From: CAYLPJ01 sp964385465
GTDB lineage: Bacteria > Planctomycetota > Phycisphaerae > SM23-33
Assembly (NCBI GenBank): GCA_964385465.1
Contig: CAYLPJ010000118.1
Span: 1-6,455, forward strand
Length of the DNA: 6,455 bases
Direction of reading: 5' to 3'
The position numbers were made by a program, and so were the translations under genes. Shown one piece after another: positions 1 through 5,634 of this stretch (position 1 is its first letter; each line of letters begins with the position of its first letter). Below the pieces are notes generated by a model, which saw only the letters and a list, made by a program, of their open reading frames with translations, was not told where the DNA came from and ran no database searches.

Positions 1-7
1 CAATGAA

Positions 8-27
8 CCCACGGCTGAAGCCGTGGG
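8..27. repeat. REP-like perfect hairpin (8-bp stem, 4-base loop)
   Basis: The arms CCCACGGC (8-15) and GCCGTGGG (20-27) are exact reverse complements around the loop TGAA, which reads TTCA on the minus strand. It lies about 100 bases beyond the stop of the DUF6807 gene. No T-tract follows in either direction, so it is not a canonical intrinsic terminator, although it could slow transcription or protect the mRNA 3' end. Hairpins of this look are commonly dispersed in high-GC genomes as REP elements mobilised by RAYT/TnpA-REP proteins. Membership in such a family is inferred from appearance only, since just one copy is visible here. Confidence 0.6.
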
Positions 28-100
28 CTGTTACACGGCAAGAGGCAGGGCGGGAGCGCCCGAGAACCAACCGGAATGCGTATCAGAGATTATATATGTA

Positions 101-127
101 CCTCCATCCCCTCCATCCGCTGCATCC
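101..127. repeat. Three-unit 9-bp tandem repeat
   Basis: Two identical units CCTCCATCC (101-109 and 110-118) are followed by a degenerate third, GCTGCATCC (119-127). The array sits three bases beyond the DUF6807 stop codon. An AT-rich pocket at about 89-100 lies beside it and stands out against the GC-rich surroundings. The rest of 1-130 shows no gene. The array is too short to assign to a known element. Confidence 0.55.
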
Positions 128-130
128 CTG

Positions 131-1384
131 CTACTCCTTCTGAACGGTCACCGAAGGCGGGTGGGCGAAGTCGGCCCAGAGGCGTTCGAGGAGGTCGGCG
201 TCGGCCTTGCCGTCGTAGGCGACGAAGCGGTACCGCCAGCGGTAGTCCCTGCCGGGCTCGATCCGCCACTCGCCGGCCTGGGAGGGGGTCCAGCAGACGA
301 AGACGTTCTTCCGGCCGGGCCAGATTCGCATCGGTTCGGGGAAGCGGAAGTTCTCCGGGTGGGCCAGGAAGGCCCCGCCGGCCCAGTCGCCGTCGGTCTC
401 GCCGCCGAGGGCGCACCACTTCGCCCGCGTGCCGTGGGCGTTGTTGCGGTGCTTGCCCTCGCTGGTCAGCGTGTAGGCCGTCTTGCCCTTCCAGCCGGGC
501 GCGCCGCGGTAGCCCATCCCGCCGTAGCGGTACTTGGGCAGGATCAGCGGGTCGTCGGTGGCGCACCGTTGCGTCGAGGCGATGTCCCACAGCCAGAAGC
601 CCGCCCCGGGTCCGCCGACGTTGTAGGCCCGGACGCGCCACGTCTCGTTGAGGGCAACGACCTCGTCCGGTTTGCCCGGGGCGACCACGTGCTCGTGCCT
701 GGCCGCGAAGCCGCCGAAGACGCGCCCGCCGCCGACCCACACGTACTCGACGAACCGCACCGTCCCCTTGCCCCCGCCGAGGTTCCAGAAGTCCACGCCC
801 TTGCCGCGGAAGACGGCCTTCGTCCAGGGCATCCAGATGCCCTTGTGGTGGTAGTGGTCGCGAGGGAAGTTGTGGGTCAGCTCGTCGCCGGAAGGCGACC
901 ACGCCGGGTGGATGAACGCGCTGCGGGCGTAGCGCTTGCTCACCTTCTCCGGCGGGGCCAGCGCGGCGTGGTGGTACCGCAGGATCCTGCCGACCTCCTC
1001 GCCGTCGGCGCCCACGGCGGCGAGGTCCACCGCGCCGTCGCCCTTGCGGGCCTCGACCCGCCGCTTGCCTCCGGCCTCGCGGGCCACCAGGCGGAACCGC
1101 CGCGTCGCGCCCGCCGGCGTCTTGCCGGCGAGGATGAACCAGGCGCGGGCGCCGTCGCCTCCGGCGAGCTGGCAGGGCAGCGTGCGTCCGGCGCCGCCGA
1201 GCTCGACCAGGGCGCAGGCCTTGCCCGCCTCCATGCCGGGCGGCGGGGGGAAGGGCACCGGCGTGTCGATTCGCTCATGCTCGCCGGCGTCGACGACCAG
1301 CGTCGCCAGGGGCTCGGCGGCCGGCGCGGCGGCGGCGTGGACCAGGAGCGTCAGCACCAGGGCAGCACGGTTCATTTCGGGCAT
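131..1384 (-). CDS. Secreted DUF6807 / PmoA-like protein
   Basis: This is a 417-residue protein of the DUF6807 family, often annotated as a PmoA-like protein although unrelated to methane monooxygenase function. The N-terminus (MNRAALVLTLLVHAAAAPA, residues 4-22) looks like a Sec signal peptide cleaved near residue 22, so the product is probably exported. The family core is clear: FIHPAWSPSG (157-166), a histidine-rich stretch FPRDHYHHKGIW (173-184), VDFWNLGGG (197-205) and a C-terminal YRWRYRFVAYDG (381-392). The clustered histidines could bind a metal or a sugar, but no activity is established. I chose ATG at 1384 because GGAG lies six bases upstream; ATG at 1399, whose first bases overlap the sulfatase stop as ATGA, and ATG at 1375 are alternatives. 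It is evidently co-transcribed with the sulfatase, and family members often sit in planctomycete polysaccharide-use clusters. The substrate is unknown. Confidence 0.85.
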   Translation of the reverse strand: MPEMNRAALVLTLLVHAAAAPAAEPLATLVVDAGEHERIDTPVPFPPPPGMEAGKACALVELGGAGRTLPCQLAGGDGARAWFILAGKTPAGATRRFRLVAREAGGKRRVEARKGDGAVDLAAVGADGEEVGRILRYHHAALAPPEKVSKRYARSAFIHPAWSPSGDELTHNFPRDHYHHKGIWMPWTKAVFRGKGVDFWNLGGGKGTVRFVEYVWVGGGRVFGGFAARHEHVVAPGKPDEVVALNETWRVRAYNVGGPGAGFWLWDIASTQRCATDDPLILPKYRYGGMGYRGAPGWKGKTAYTLTSEGKHRNNAHGTRAKWCALGGETDGDWAGGAFLAHPENFRFPEPMRIWPGRKNVFVCWTPSQAGEWRIEPGRDYRWRYRFVAYDGKADADLLERLWADFAHPPSVTVQKE

Positions 1385-1395
1385 GGGGGGCTCCA

Positions 1396-2844
1396 TCATC
1401 CCTTGCGGTTCGGCTTCTTCCGCCGGCGGCCGACGCCGGGGGCGTCGGTCTTCGGCAGCCATTTGGCGAGGCGCTTCTTCACGTCGTCGTACCTGGCGTC
1501 GCCGGCGAGGTTGGTCCATTCCAGCTTGTCGTCGGCGTGGTCGTAGAGCTCCTCGCTGCCGTCGTGGTAGCGGGTGTACCGCCACCGCTCGCCGCGCAGC
1601 GAGTGGTTGCCCCGCTTGAACGTGCAGAGCGACGGGGCCTGCCACGCCGCGGCGGGGTCCTCGAGCAGCGGCAGGAGGCTGCGGCCTTCGAGGCGGTCGT
1701 TGTCGGCCAGGCCGCACAGGTCCACCAGCGTGGGGTAGATGTCCAGCAGGTTGACCGGACGGTTGCAGACAGCGCCGGGCTTCGTGACGCCGGGCGCGAC
1801 GATCATCAGCGGGCAGCGCGTGGCCTCCTCCCAGAGCGTGAACTTCCGCCAGTGGAGCTTCTCGCCGAGGTGCCAGCCGTGGTCGCCCCACAGGACGACG
1901 ACGGTGTTGTCGGCCAGCGGGCCGTTGTCGAGGGCCTCCAGGACGCGCCCGACGCAGGCGTCGGCGAAGGCCATCGACGCCAGGTAGCCGGAGACCGCCC
2001 TGGCCCAGTTGTCGGTCTTGAGGACCTTGGCGTGGTCGCCGTGAGGCCGGGCGATCTTGCGGGCGATCGGCGGGCAGTCGTCCAGGTCGTCCTTCTTGAC
2101 CTTCGGCAGCGTGACCTTCTCCGGGGGGAACGGGTCGAAGTACTTCCGCGGGGCGTACCAGGGCAGGTGCGGCCGGAAGATGCCGCACGCCAGGAACAGC
2201 GGCTTGTCGTGAGGCTTGCTCAGCTCGCCGCGGGCCCAGTCGGCGACCTGCCAGTCGCCCATCTGCTCGTCGGTCGCGTCGATGGGGCCCCAGTCGAAGT
2301 GGGCCGTCTTCGGGATGCCGTTCAGCGGCCGATCCGGCGGCATCGGGTCGCCCGGGCGGTTCCGCTTCCGGTCGGGGAAGTAGGCGTCCCAGCTCGGCGG
2401 GTCGGGGAAGCGCCCATGGTAGATCTTCCCGCCGCCGACCGCCCGATACCCGCCGGCCATGAAGTGCTGGGGGAGGGTCGTCACATCCTTCATCACGGGC
2501 CGCCACGGCTGGTAGTTGGTGTACACGCCGGAGCTGGACGGGCGGATGCCGGTCATCAGCGCCGCCCGGGAGGCGTTGCACAGCGGCGCGGGGCAGTGGG
2601 CGTTGGCGAAGAGCACGCCGCGCGCGGCGAGGCGGTCGATGTTCGGCGTTCGCGCGTCGGGGTGCCCGCCGAGGCAGCCGATCCAGTCGTTCAGGTCGTC
2701 GACGGCCAGGAAGAGCACGTTGGGCTTGTCGCCTCGCCTGCCCTCGGCCCCGGCGAGGGCGGCATCGAGTCGCCCGAGCGTCGCGGCCGCGGCGGCCCCG
2801 GCGCCGGCCGTTCGCAGGAATTCCCGCCGATCCAGGGTTCGCAT
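1396..2844 (-). CDS. Tat-exported sulfatase, iduronate-2-sulfatase-like (S1 family)
   Basis: This 482-residue type I sulfatase hydrolyses sulfate esters, probably on a polysaccharide or glycosaminoglycan-like substrate. A twin-arginine signal opens it (DRREFLRTAGAG, residues 5-16) followed by an alanine-rich hydrophobic stretch, so it is probably folded and matured in the cytoplasm before export. Metal ligands are visible as VDD at 48-50 and WGDHGWHLGEK at 319-329 (D321, H322). The formylglycine motif is C89-N-A-S-R93, the accepted C-x-A-x-R variant of C-x-P-x-R. GGGKIYH (137-143) and RPHLPWYAP (224-232) match the iduronate-2-sulfatase branch. The C-terminus is basic (GRRRKKPNRKG). The start ATG has a strong GGAAGGAG ribosome site six bases upstream. 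It is the first gene of a pair with the DUF6807 protein, and its stop TGA overlaps a possible ATG of that gene. Sulfatase class is confident; the exact substrate is inferred. Confidence 0.93.
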   Translation of the reverse strand: MRTLDRREFLRTAGAGAAAAATLGRLDAALAGAEGRRGDKPNVLFLAVDDLNDWIGCLGGHPDARTPNIDRLAARGVLFANAHCPAPLCNASRAALMTGIRPSSSGVYTNYQPWRPVMKDVTTLPQHFMAGGYRAVGGGKIYHGRFPDPPSWDAYFPDRKRNRPGDPMPPDRPLNGIPKTAHFDWGPIDATDEQMGDWQVADWARGELSKPHDKPLFLACGIFRPHLPWYAPRKYFDPFPPEKVTLPKVKKDDLDDCPPIARKIARPHGDHAKVLKTDNWARAVSGYLASMAFADACVGRVLEALDNGPLADNTVVVLWGDHGWHLGEKLHWRKFTLWEEATRCPLMIVAPGVTKPGAVCNRPVNLLDIYPTLVDLCGLADNDRLEGRSLLPLLEDPAAAWQAPSLCTFKRGNHSLRGERWRYTRYHDGSEELYDHADDKLEWTNLAGDARYDDVKKRLAKWLPKTDAPGVGRRRKKPNRKG

Positions 2845-2864
2845 GACAGTCTCCTTCCGCAGAA

Positions 2865-2893
2865 GGTATGCGTCAGGGGAGGAAGGAAGTCAA
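2865..2893 (-). promoter_or_regulatory. Probable sigma70-type promoter for the sulfatase gene
   Basis: Reading leftwards, TTGACT (2893-2888) is a 5/6 match to the -35 consensus. A 17-base spacer leads to CATACC (2870-2865), a weak -10 with only 3/6 matches. Transcription would start near 2858, giving a very short leader that begins at the GGAAGGAG ribosome site. The position is right for the sulfatase/DUF6807 pair, but the poor -10 keeps confidence modest. Confidence 0.4.
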
Positions 2894-2898
2894 GGGCC

Positions 2899-2933
2899 GC
2901 AGATGGCAAACGGCAGACGGCAAAGAGCAAAGA
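2899..2933. repeat. Degenerate 7-bp tandem repeat (five units)
   Basis: Five successive 7-base units can be read without a gap: GCAGATG, GCAAACG, GCAGACG, GCAAAGA and GCAAAGA. An imperfect continuation runs to about 2946, where GCAGATG (2940-2946) appears again in register. The array lies just upstream of the -35 of the probable sulfatase promoter. An imperfect inverted copy of its first three units is found at 3023-3045. The composition is much poorer in C than the flanking DNA. No coding region covers it. Confidence 0.6.
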
Positions 2934-3022
2934 GAGAACGCAGATGCACAAACCGTACCCCCGACAGTGCGGCCGTGTCGCACGAGGCCCTGCGCCGCTC
3001 GGTCGTCGGCCAGGCGCGAACG

Positions 3023-3045
3023 CGTCTGGCGTTTGGGATCCGCGG
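3023..3045. repeat. Inverted imperfect copy of the 7-bp repeat block
   Basis: Read on the plus strand, 3023-3045 matches the reverse complement of 2897-2919 at 19 of 23 positions. Three of the four differences are C/G swaps. The two blocks face each other across about 100 bases of gene-free DNA in the spacer between the iscA-like gene and the sulfatase gene. The arrangement could be a decayed small mobile or repeat element, or chance use of the same low-complexity words. Confidence 0.45.
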
Positions 3046-3051
3046 TTTGCC

Positions 3052-3071
3052 GGCCGGCGCCCGCGCCGGCC
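3052..3071 (-). terminator. GC-rich hairpin directly after the iscA-like gene
   Basis: GGCCGGCGC (3052-3060) and GCGCCGGCC (3063-3071) are perfect reverse complements, giving an 8-bp stem with a 4-base loop. It begins one base past the TGA of the iscA-like gene, where the end of the Fe-S operon is expected. No run of T follows on the minus strand (GGCAAACC), so it does not satisfy the usual intrinsic terminator pattern. It may act as a Rho-assisted stop or as a 3'-end stabiliser. Confidence 0.45.
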
Positions 3072-3072
3072 T

Positions 3073-3402
3073 TCATGCCGAGAAGCTGCTGCCGCAGTTG
3101 CAGGAGGTCTTGGCGTTGGGGTTTCGGAAGGCGAAGCCGCCCTTGACCATCGCGTCGGAGTAGTCGATCTCCGTGCCGTCCAGCAGGCGGAGGCTCTTGG
3201 GGTCGCAGACGAGGCGGACGCCGCGGCTGGTGAAGAGTTCGTCCTCGGCGGTCGGGCCGTCCGTGGCGTCCATGGCGTAGCTGAACTCCTCGCACCCGCC
3301 GCCCTTGACGGAGATCCGAAGGCAGGCGCTGTCGGGCAGGTTGTGCCTGGCGAAGACCTCGCGAATCTTCTCCGCCGCCCGCTCGGTGAGGGTGATGCTC
3401 AT
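3073..3402 (-). CDS. A-type iron-sulfur carrier, IscA/ErpA/HesB family
   Basis: This 109-residue protein has the usual length of A-type carriers, which receive or hold Fe-S clusters and pass them to apo-enzymes in the cytoplasm. It opens with ITLTERAAEKIREV (3-16) and shows LRISVKGGGC (28-37), YAMD (42-45), DPKSLRLLDGTEIDY (67-81) and FRNPNA (92-97). The three conserved cysteines are present: C37, C101 and C103. The C-terminal motif reads CNCGSSF, with asparagine between the cysteines instead of the more usual glycine (CGCGSSF). The start ATG at 3402 is chosen from the family alignment and because GAGG lies six bases upstream, embedded in the stop of the preceding scaffold gene, eight bases away. 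It is the last gene of the Fe-S operon and is probably translated in step with the scaffold. I cannot tell IscA from ErpA or SufA on sequence alone. Confidence 0.93.
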   Translation of the reverse strand: MSITLTERAAEKIREVFARHNLPDSACLRISVKGGGCEEFSYAMDATDGPTAEDELFTSRGVRLVCDPKSLRLLDGTEIDYSDAMVKGGFAFRNPNAKTSCNCGSSFSA

Positions 3403-3410
3403 GGGCGTCC

Positions 3411-3839
3411 TCAGCACCCCGCCGGTTGGCGGTCGGGGGGGGTCGTTCGGCAGCGGCTTCGCTTCTGCCGCCAATCCGCCACCGCCTCCCGGGCCGCCCT
3501 CGCCGCCAAGGCCGAGCAGTGGCGCTTGTCGTCGGCCAGCCGGAGCTCGGCGGCCGCGAGCCCGTCGCCCATCGCGGCGGCCTCGGCCTCGCCTCGCCCG
3601 GTCAGCCAGACGGTGGCCCAGCTTCCGGCAGCGATGGCGGCGCTGCATCCGAAGCTCTTGAAGACGGCCTTGCCGACGCGCCCGTCGGTGCCGAAACGGA
3701 GTTGGAGCCGGACGACGTCCCCACAGTCGTCGGCCGAGGCGACCCCCGTGCCGACGTCGGGCGCCTCGCCATCGAGGGAGCCGACATTCCGCGGCCGGCG
3801 GAAATGGTCCATCACTTCGTCGCTGTAGGGCTGTTCCAC
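3411..3839 (-). CDS. Iron-sulfur cluster scaffold, IscU / NifU N-terminal type
   Basis: This 142-residue scaffold assembles [2Fe-2S] clusters from iron and from sulfur delivered by the adjacent desulfurase. YSDEVMDHFRRPRNVGSLD (5-23) is the family opening. The three ligand cysteines are C39 (DDCGD, with D41), C65 (FKSFGCSAAIA) and C108 (KRHCS). The HscA recognition motif LPPVK before the last cysteine reads LADDK here (101-105): Lys, His and Cys are kept but the PPV core is lost. The tail of about 18 residues after ADWRQKR is polar and adds C130 and C142, which are not family ligands. There is no NifU-like C-terminal domain. The start is GTG at 3839, placed by alignment with IscU; a good ribosome site is not evident, so the start could be slightly off. 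It follows the desulfurase after a 62-base structured gap and precedes the A-type carrier by eight bases. Confidence 0.92.
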   Translation of the reverse strand: MEQPYSDEVMDHFRRPRNVGSLDGEAPDVGTGVASADDCGDVVRLQLRFGTDGRVGKAVFKSFGCSAAIAAGSWATVWLTGRGEAEAAAMGDGLAAAELRLADDKRHCSALAARAAREAVADWRQKRSRCRTTPPDRQPAGC

Positions 3840-3854
3840 GGTGGTCCGTCGGGT

Positions 3855-3890
3855 GAGGTCCTTGTGGACTCGCGGCGGAACGCCCGCCGC
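3855..3890 (-). promoter_or_regulatory. Two consecutive hairpins between desulfurase and scaffold genes
   Basis: In the 62-base gap, GCGGCGG (3872-3878) pairs perfectly with CCGCCGC (3884-3890) around a five-base loop. Next, GAG/CTC and TCC/GGA between 3855 and 3871 form a second stem with one bulged G and a TTGT loop. The first hairpin starts about a dozen bases after the desulfurase stop. No T-tract follows either one. They could attenuate transcription, mark an mRNA cleavage point or tune the ratio of desulfurase to scaffold. The fold is read by eye, and the role is inferred. Confidence 0.4.
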
Positions 3891-3901
3891 TTCACGTCAT
3901 T

Positions 3902-5104
3902 CTATCCGCCGCCCGCCCGGCGCCGGCGGGCCATTTCATACAGCGGGCTCATCTCGCGAAGCGCCTCCACCGCGCCGACGACCTGCCCGGCGGCGTCGTC
4001 GATCTGCTCGGGCGTCGTCTGGCGGCCCAGGCTGAACCGCACCGCCGAGGCCGCCAGCTCCGGCGCGACGCCCATCGCCCGCAGCACGTGGCTGGCCTCC
4101 TTGGTCCCGCTGGCACAGGCCGAGCCGGTCGAGACCGCCAAGCCCGTGAGCTTCATCAGCAGCGCCTCGCCCTCGACGTGCGCGAACGACAGGTTCGCCG
4201 TGTTCGGCAGCCGCTCGGTCGGGTGGCCGTTGAGGTGCACACCCTCCAGCTTGCCGGCGAGGGTGTCGTGAAGCCGGTCGCGAAGCGCCTCCAGGCGTGC
4301 GGATTCGGCTGCCATCTCCGCGGCGCGGATCTCCGCGGCCGCGCCGAGCCCGACGATGCCCGGCACGTTCAGCGTGCCGCTTCGCAGCCCTCGTTCGTGC
4401 CCGCCGCCGTCGATCTGGCAGGCGAGGCGCACGCGCGGCGACCGGCGGCGGACGTACAGGGCCCCGACGCCCTTGGGGCCGTAGATCTTGTGGGCCGAGA
4501 GGCTCAGCAGGTCCGCGCCCATGGCCTCGACGTCCACGGGCACCTTGCCGACGGCCTGCGTCGCGTCGCAGTGCAGCAGCACGCCGCGGTCCCGCGTGAC
4601 CCGCCCGATCTCGGCGATCGGCTGGAGCGTACCCGTCTCGTTGTTGGCGGCCATGATCGAGACGAGGATCGTCTCGTCGGCGATCGCGTCGGCGACGGTT
4701 TCGGGGTCCACGCGCCCGGCGGGATCGACGTCGAGGACGGTGAGGTCGAACCCCTCGCCCTCCAGCCGCCGGCAGGGATCGAGGACGGCCGCGTGCTCGG
4801 TGGCGCAGGTGACGATGTGCCTTCCCCGCCCGGCGTACATCCCCGCGACGCCCTTGATGGCGAGGTTGTTGCTCTCGGTGGCGCCGCTGGTCCAGATGAT
4901 CTCCTTGCCCGCCGCCCCGATCAGTGCCGCGACCTGCTCGCGGGCGGTCTCGACGGCCGAGGCGGCCCGCCAGCCGTAGGCGTGCTGGCGGCTGGCGGCG
5001 TTGCCGTACTCCTCGGTGAACCAGGGCAGCATGGCCTCGAGCACGCGGGGGTCCACGGGGGTGGTGGCGTTGTGGTCAAGGTAGATCGGCCGACTCTCGG
5101 ACAT
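3902..5104 (-). CDS. Cysteine desulfurase, NifS/IscS family
   Basis: This 400-residue PLP enzyme converts cysteine to alanine and holds the released sulfur as a persulfide for transfer to the scaffold encoded next. It opens with IYLDHNATTPVDP (7-19). ATEH (101-104) supplies the histidine that stacks on PLP. NNETG (154-158) and HCDATQAVGK (178-187) hold cofactor-binding residues including D180 and Q183. SAHKIYGPKG (203-212) carries the PLP lysine K206. RSGTLN (241-246) is conserved, and the mobile loop STGSACASG (325-333) carries catalytic C330. The short loop and overall length fit group I (NifS/IscS) rather than SufS. The C-terminus REMSPLYE resembles NifS proteins. The start ATG at 5104 is set by the usual family N-terminus; a longer reading frame upstream lies within the regulator gene. 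It overlaps the end of the rrf2-type gene by 29 bases in another frame, which suggests translational coupling. Confidence 0.96.
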   Translation of the reverse strand: MSESRPIYLDHNATTPVDPRVLEAMLPWFTEEYGNAASRQHAYGWRAASAVETAREQVAALIGAAGKEIIWTSGATESNNLAIKGVAGMYAGRGRHIVTCATEHAAVLDPCRRLEGEGFDLTVLDVDPAGRVDPETVADAIADETILVSIMAANNETGTLQPIAEIGRVTRDRGVLLHCDATQAVGKVPVDVEAMGADLLSLSAHKIYGPKGVGALYVRRRSPRVRLACQIDGGGHERGLRSGTLNVPGIVGLGAAAEIRAAEMAAESARLEALRDRLHDTLAGKLEGVHLNGHPTERLPNTANLSFAHVEGEALLMKLTGLAVSTGSACASGTKEASHVLRAMGVAPELAASAVRFSLGRQTTPEQIDDAAGQVVGAVEALREMSPLYEMARRRRAGGG

Positions 5105-5573
5105 CGCTGGCGTTCCGTGGGCGGGCGGGCTCGGTCGCGACGTGCGGCTCGGCCAACTCGCCGAGTTCCATGATGTCGCCAAGGGCGATCCCGTGCAAGA
5201 AGTCGTGCATCATGCGGTGGAGGCGATGGACGGGATCGGCGATCTCGCAGGTTTCGGTGCGCTCGCACTGCTGGTCGTCGGGGATGCGGTCGCGGAGGCA
5301 GTGCGAGGCGCGGATGGGCCCCTCGAGAGCCTCGACCATTTCGCCGACGGCGATCTCATCGGTCCCTCGGGCCAGCCGGTAGCCGCCCCGCGCCCCGCGG
5401 ACGCTCTCGACGTAGCCGGCCGAGGCCAGTTCCTTCAGCACGTTCATCAGCAGGCTGACGGGGATGTCGAACCGCTCGGCGATCTCCCTCGCCGAGGACA
5501 ACTCGCCCCCTCGGTGGGCCATGTAGGCCATCGCGATCAATGCGTAGCAGGTCTTCTTTGTCAGGCAGACCAC
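5076..5573 (-). CDS. Rrf2 family regulator, IscR-like
   Basis: This 165-residue winged-helix regulator probably senses Fe-S cluster status and controls its own operon. The N-terminal half is typical Rrf2: TKKTCYALIAMAYMA (5-19), the recognition region SAREIAERFDIPVSLLMNVLKELASAGYVES (27-57, helix-turn-helix) and the wing RGARGGYRLAR (59-69). The effector region has three cysteines at C92, C103 and C109, then H116, where E. coli IscR has C92-x5-C98-x5-C104-x2-H107. The three-cysteine pattern supports cluster binding, but the first spacing is longer. The start is GTG at 5573 with AGGAG six bases upstream, and the Rrf2 N-terminus aligns from there. A sigma70-type promoter lies just upstream. The polar tail (residues about 144-165) lies partly in the overlap with the desulfurase gene. 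IscR-like function is inferred from motif and operon position. Confidence 0.92.
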   Translation of the reverse strand: MVCLTKKTCYALIAMAYMAHRGGELSSAREIAERFDIPVSLLMNVLKELASAGYVESVRGARGGYRLARGTDEIAVGEMVEALEGPIRASHCLRDRIPDDQQCERTETCEIADPVHRLHRMMHDFLHGIALGDIMELGELAEPHVATEPARPRNASDVRESADLP

Positions 5574-5604
5574 GGCGAACTCCTGTCCCCATCGGTGACA
5601 TCCA

Positions 5605-5634
5605 TCTATAGCGCCGGCGCCCGGCGGATATCAA
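5605..5634 (-). promoter_or_regulatory. Probable sigma70-type promoter of the Fe-S operon, with palindromic spacer
   Basis: Reading leftwards, TTGATA (5634-5629, 4/6 to consensus) is followed by an 18-base spacer and TATAGA (5610-5605, 4/6). Transcription would start near 5598, about 25 bases before the GTG of the regulator and just ahead of its AGGAG ribosome site. The spacer contains a perfect 10-base palindrome, GCGCCGGCGC (5611-5620). The -35 overlaps GATATC (5627-5632), flanked by CCGG on each side but off-centre by one base. Either could be the binding site of the Rrf2 protein. No match to the E. coli IscR type 1 site is visible. Confidence 0.55.

Noticed and set aside
89..94. Perfect TATAAT on the minus strand as a promoter
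   Set aside because: No acceptable -35 lies 16-18 bases upstream and there is no gene start before the window edge, so the AT-rich pocket alone is not enough.
23..1546. A 507-codon open frame on the plus strand
   Set aside because: It lies antisense to the DUF6807 gene and the sulfatase end, is rich in Val, Gly, Arg and Ala as expected for a GC-rich shadow frame, and shows no family motif.
1396..2581. Fusion of the sulfatase to the DUF6807 protein through a single long minus-strand frame
   Set aside because: The long frame reads the sulfatase region out of frame as arginine- and proline-rich sequence. The true sulfatase frame ends at 1396 and the DUF6807 protein starts just after.
2899..2946. 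CRISPR array
   Set aside because: The units are 7 bases long with no spacers between them, so this is a simple degenerate tandem repeat.
1537..3828. A 763-codon open frame on the plus strand
   Set aside because: It runs antisense across the sulfatase, the repeat-bearing spacer, the A-type carrier and the scaffold. A real gene would not ignore those boundaries, and its composition is that of a shadow frame.
4088..5173. A 361-codon open frame on the plus strand opposite the desulfurase
   Set aside because: It mirrors the codon structure of a gene with unmistakable active-site motifs and has no recognisable domain of its own.
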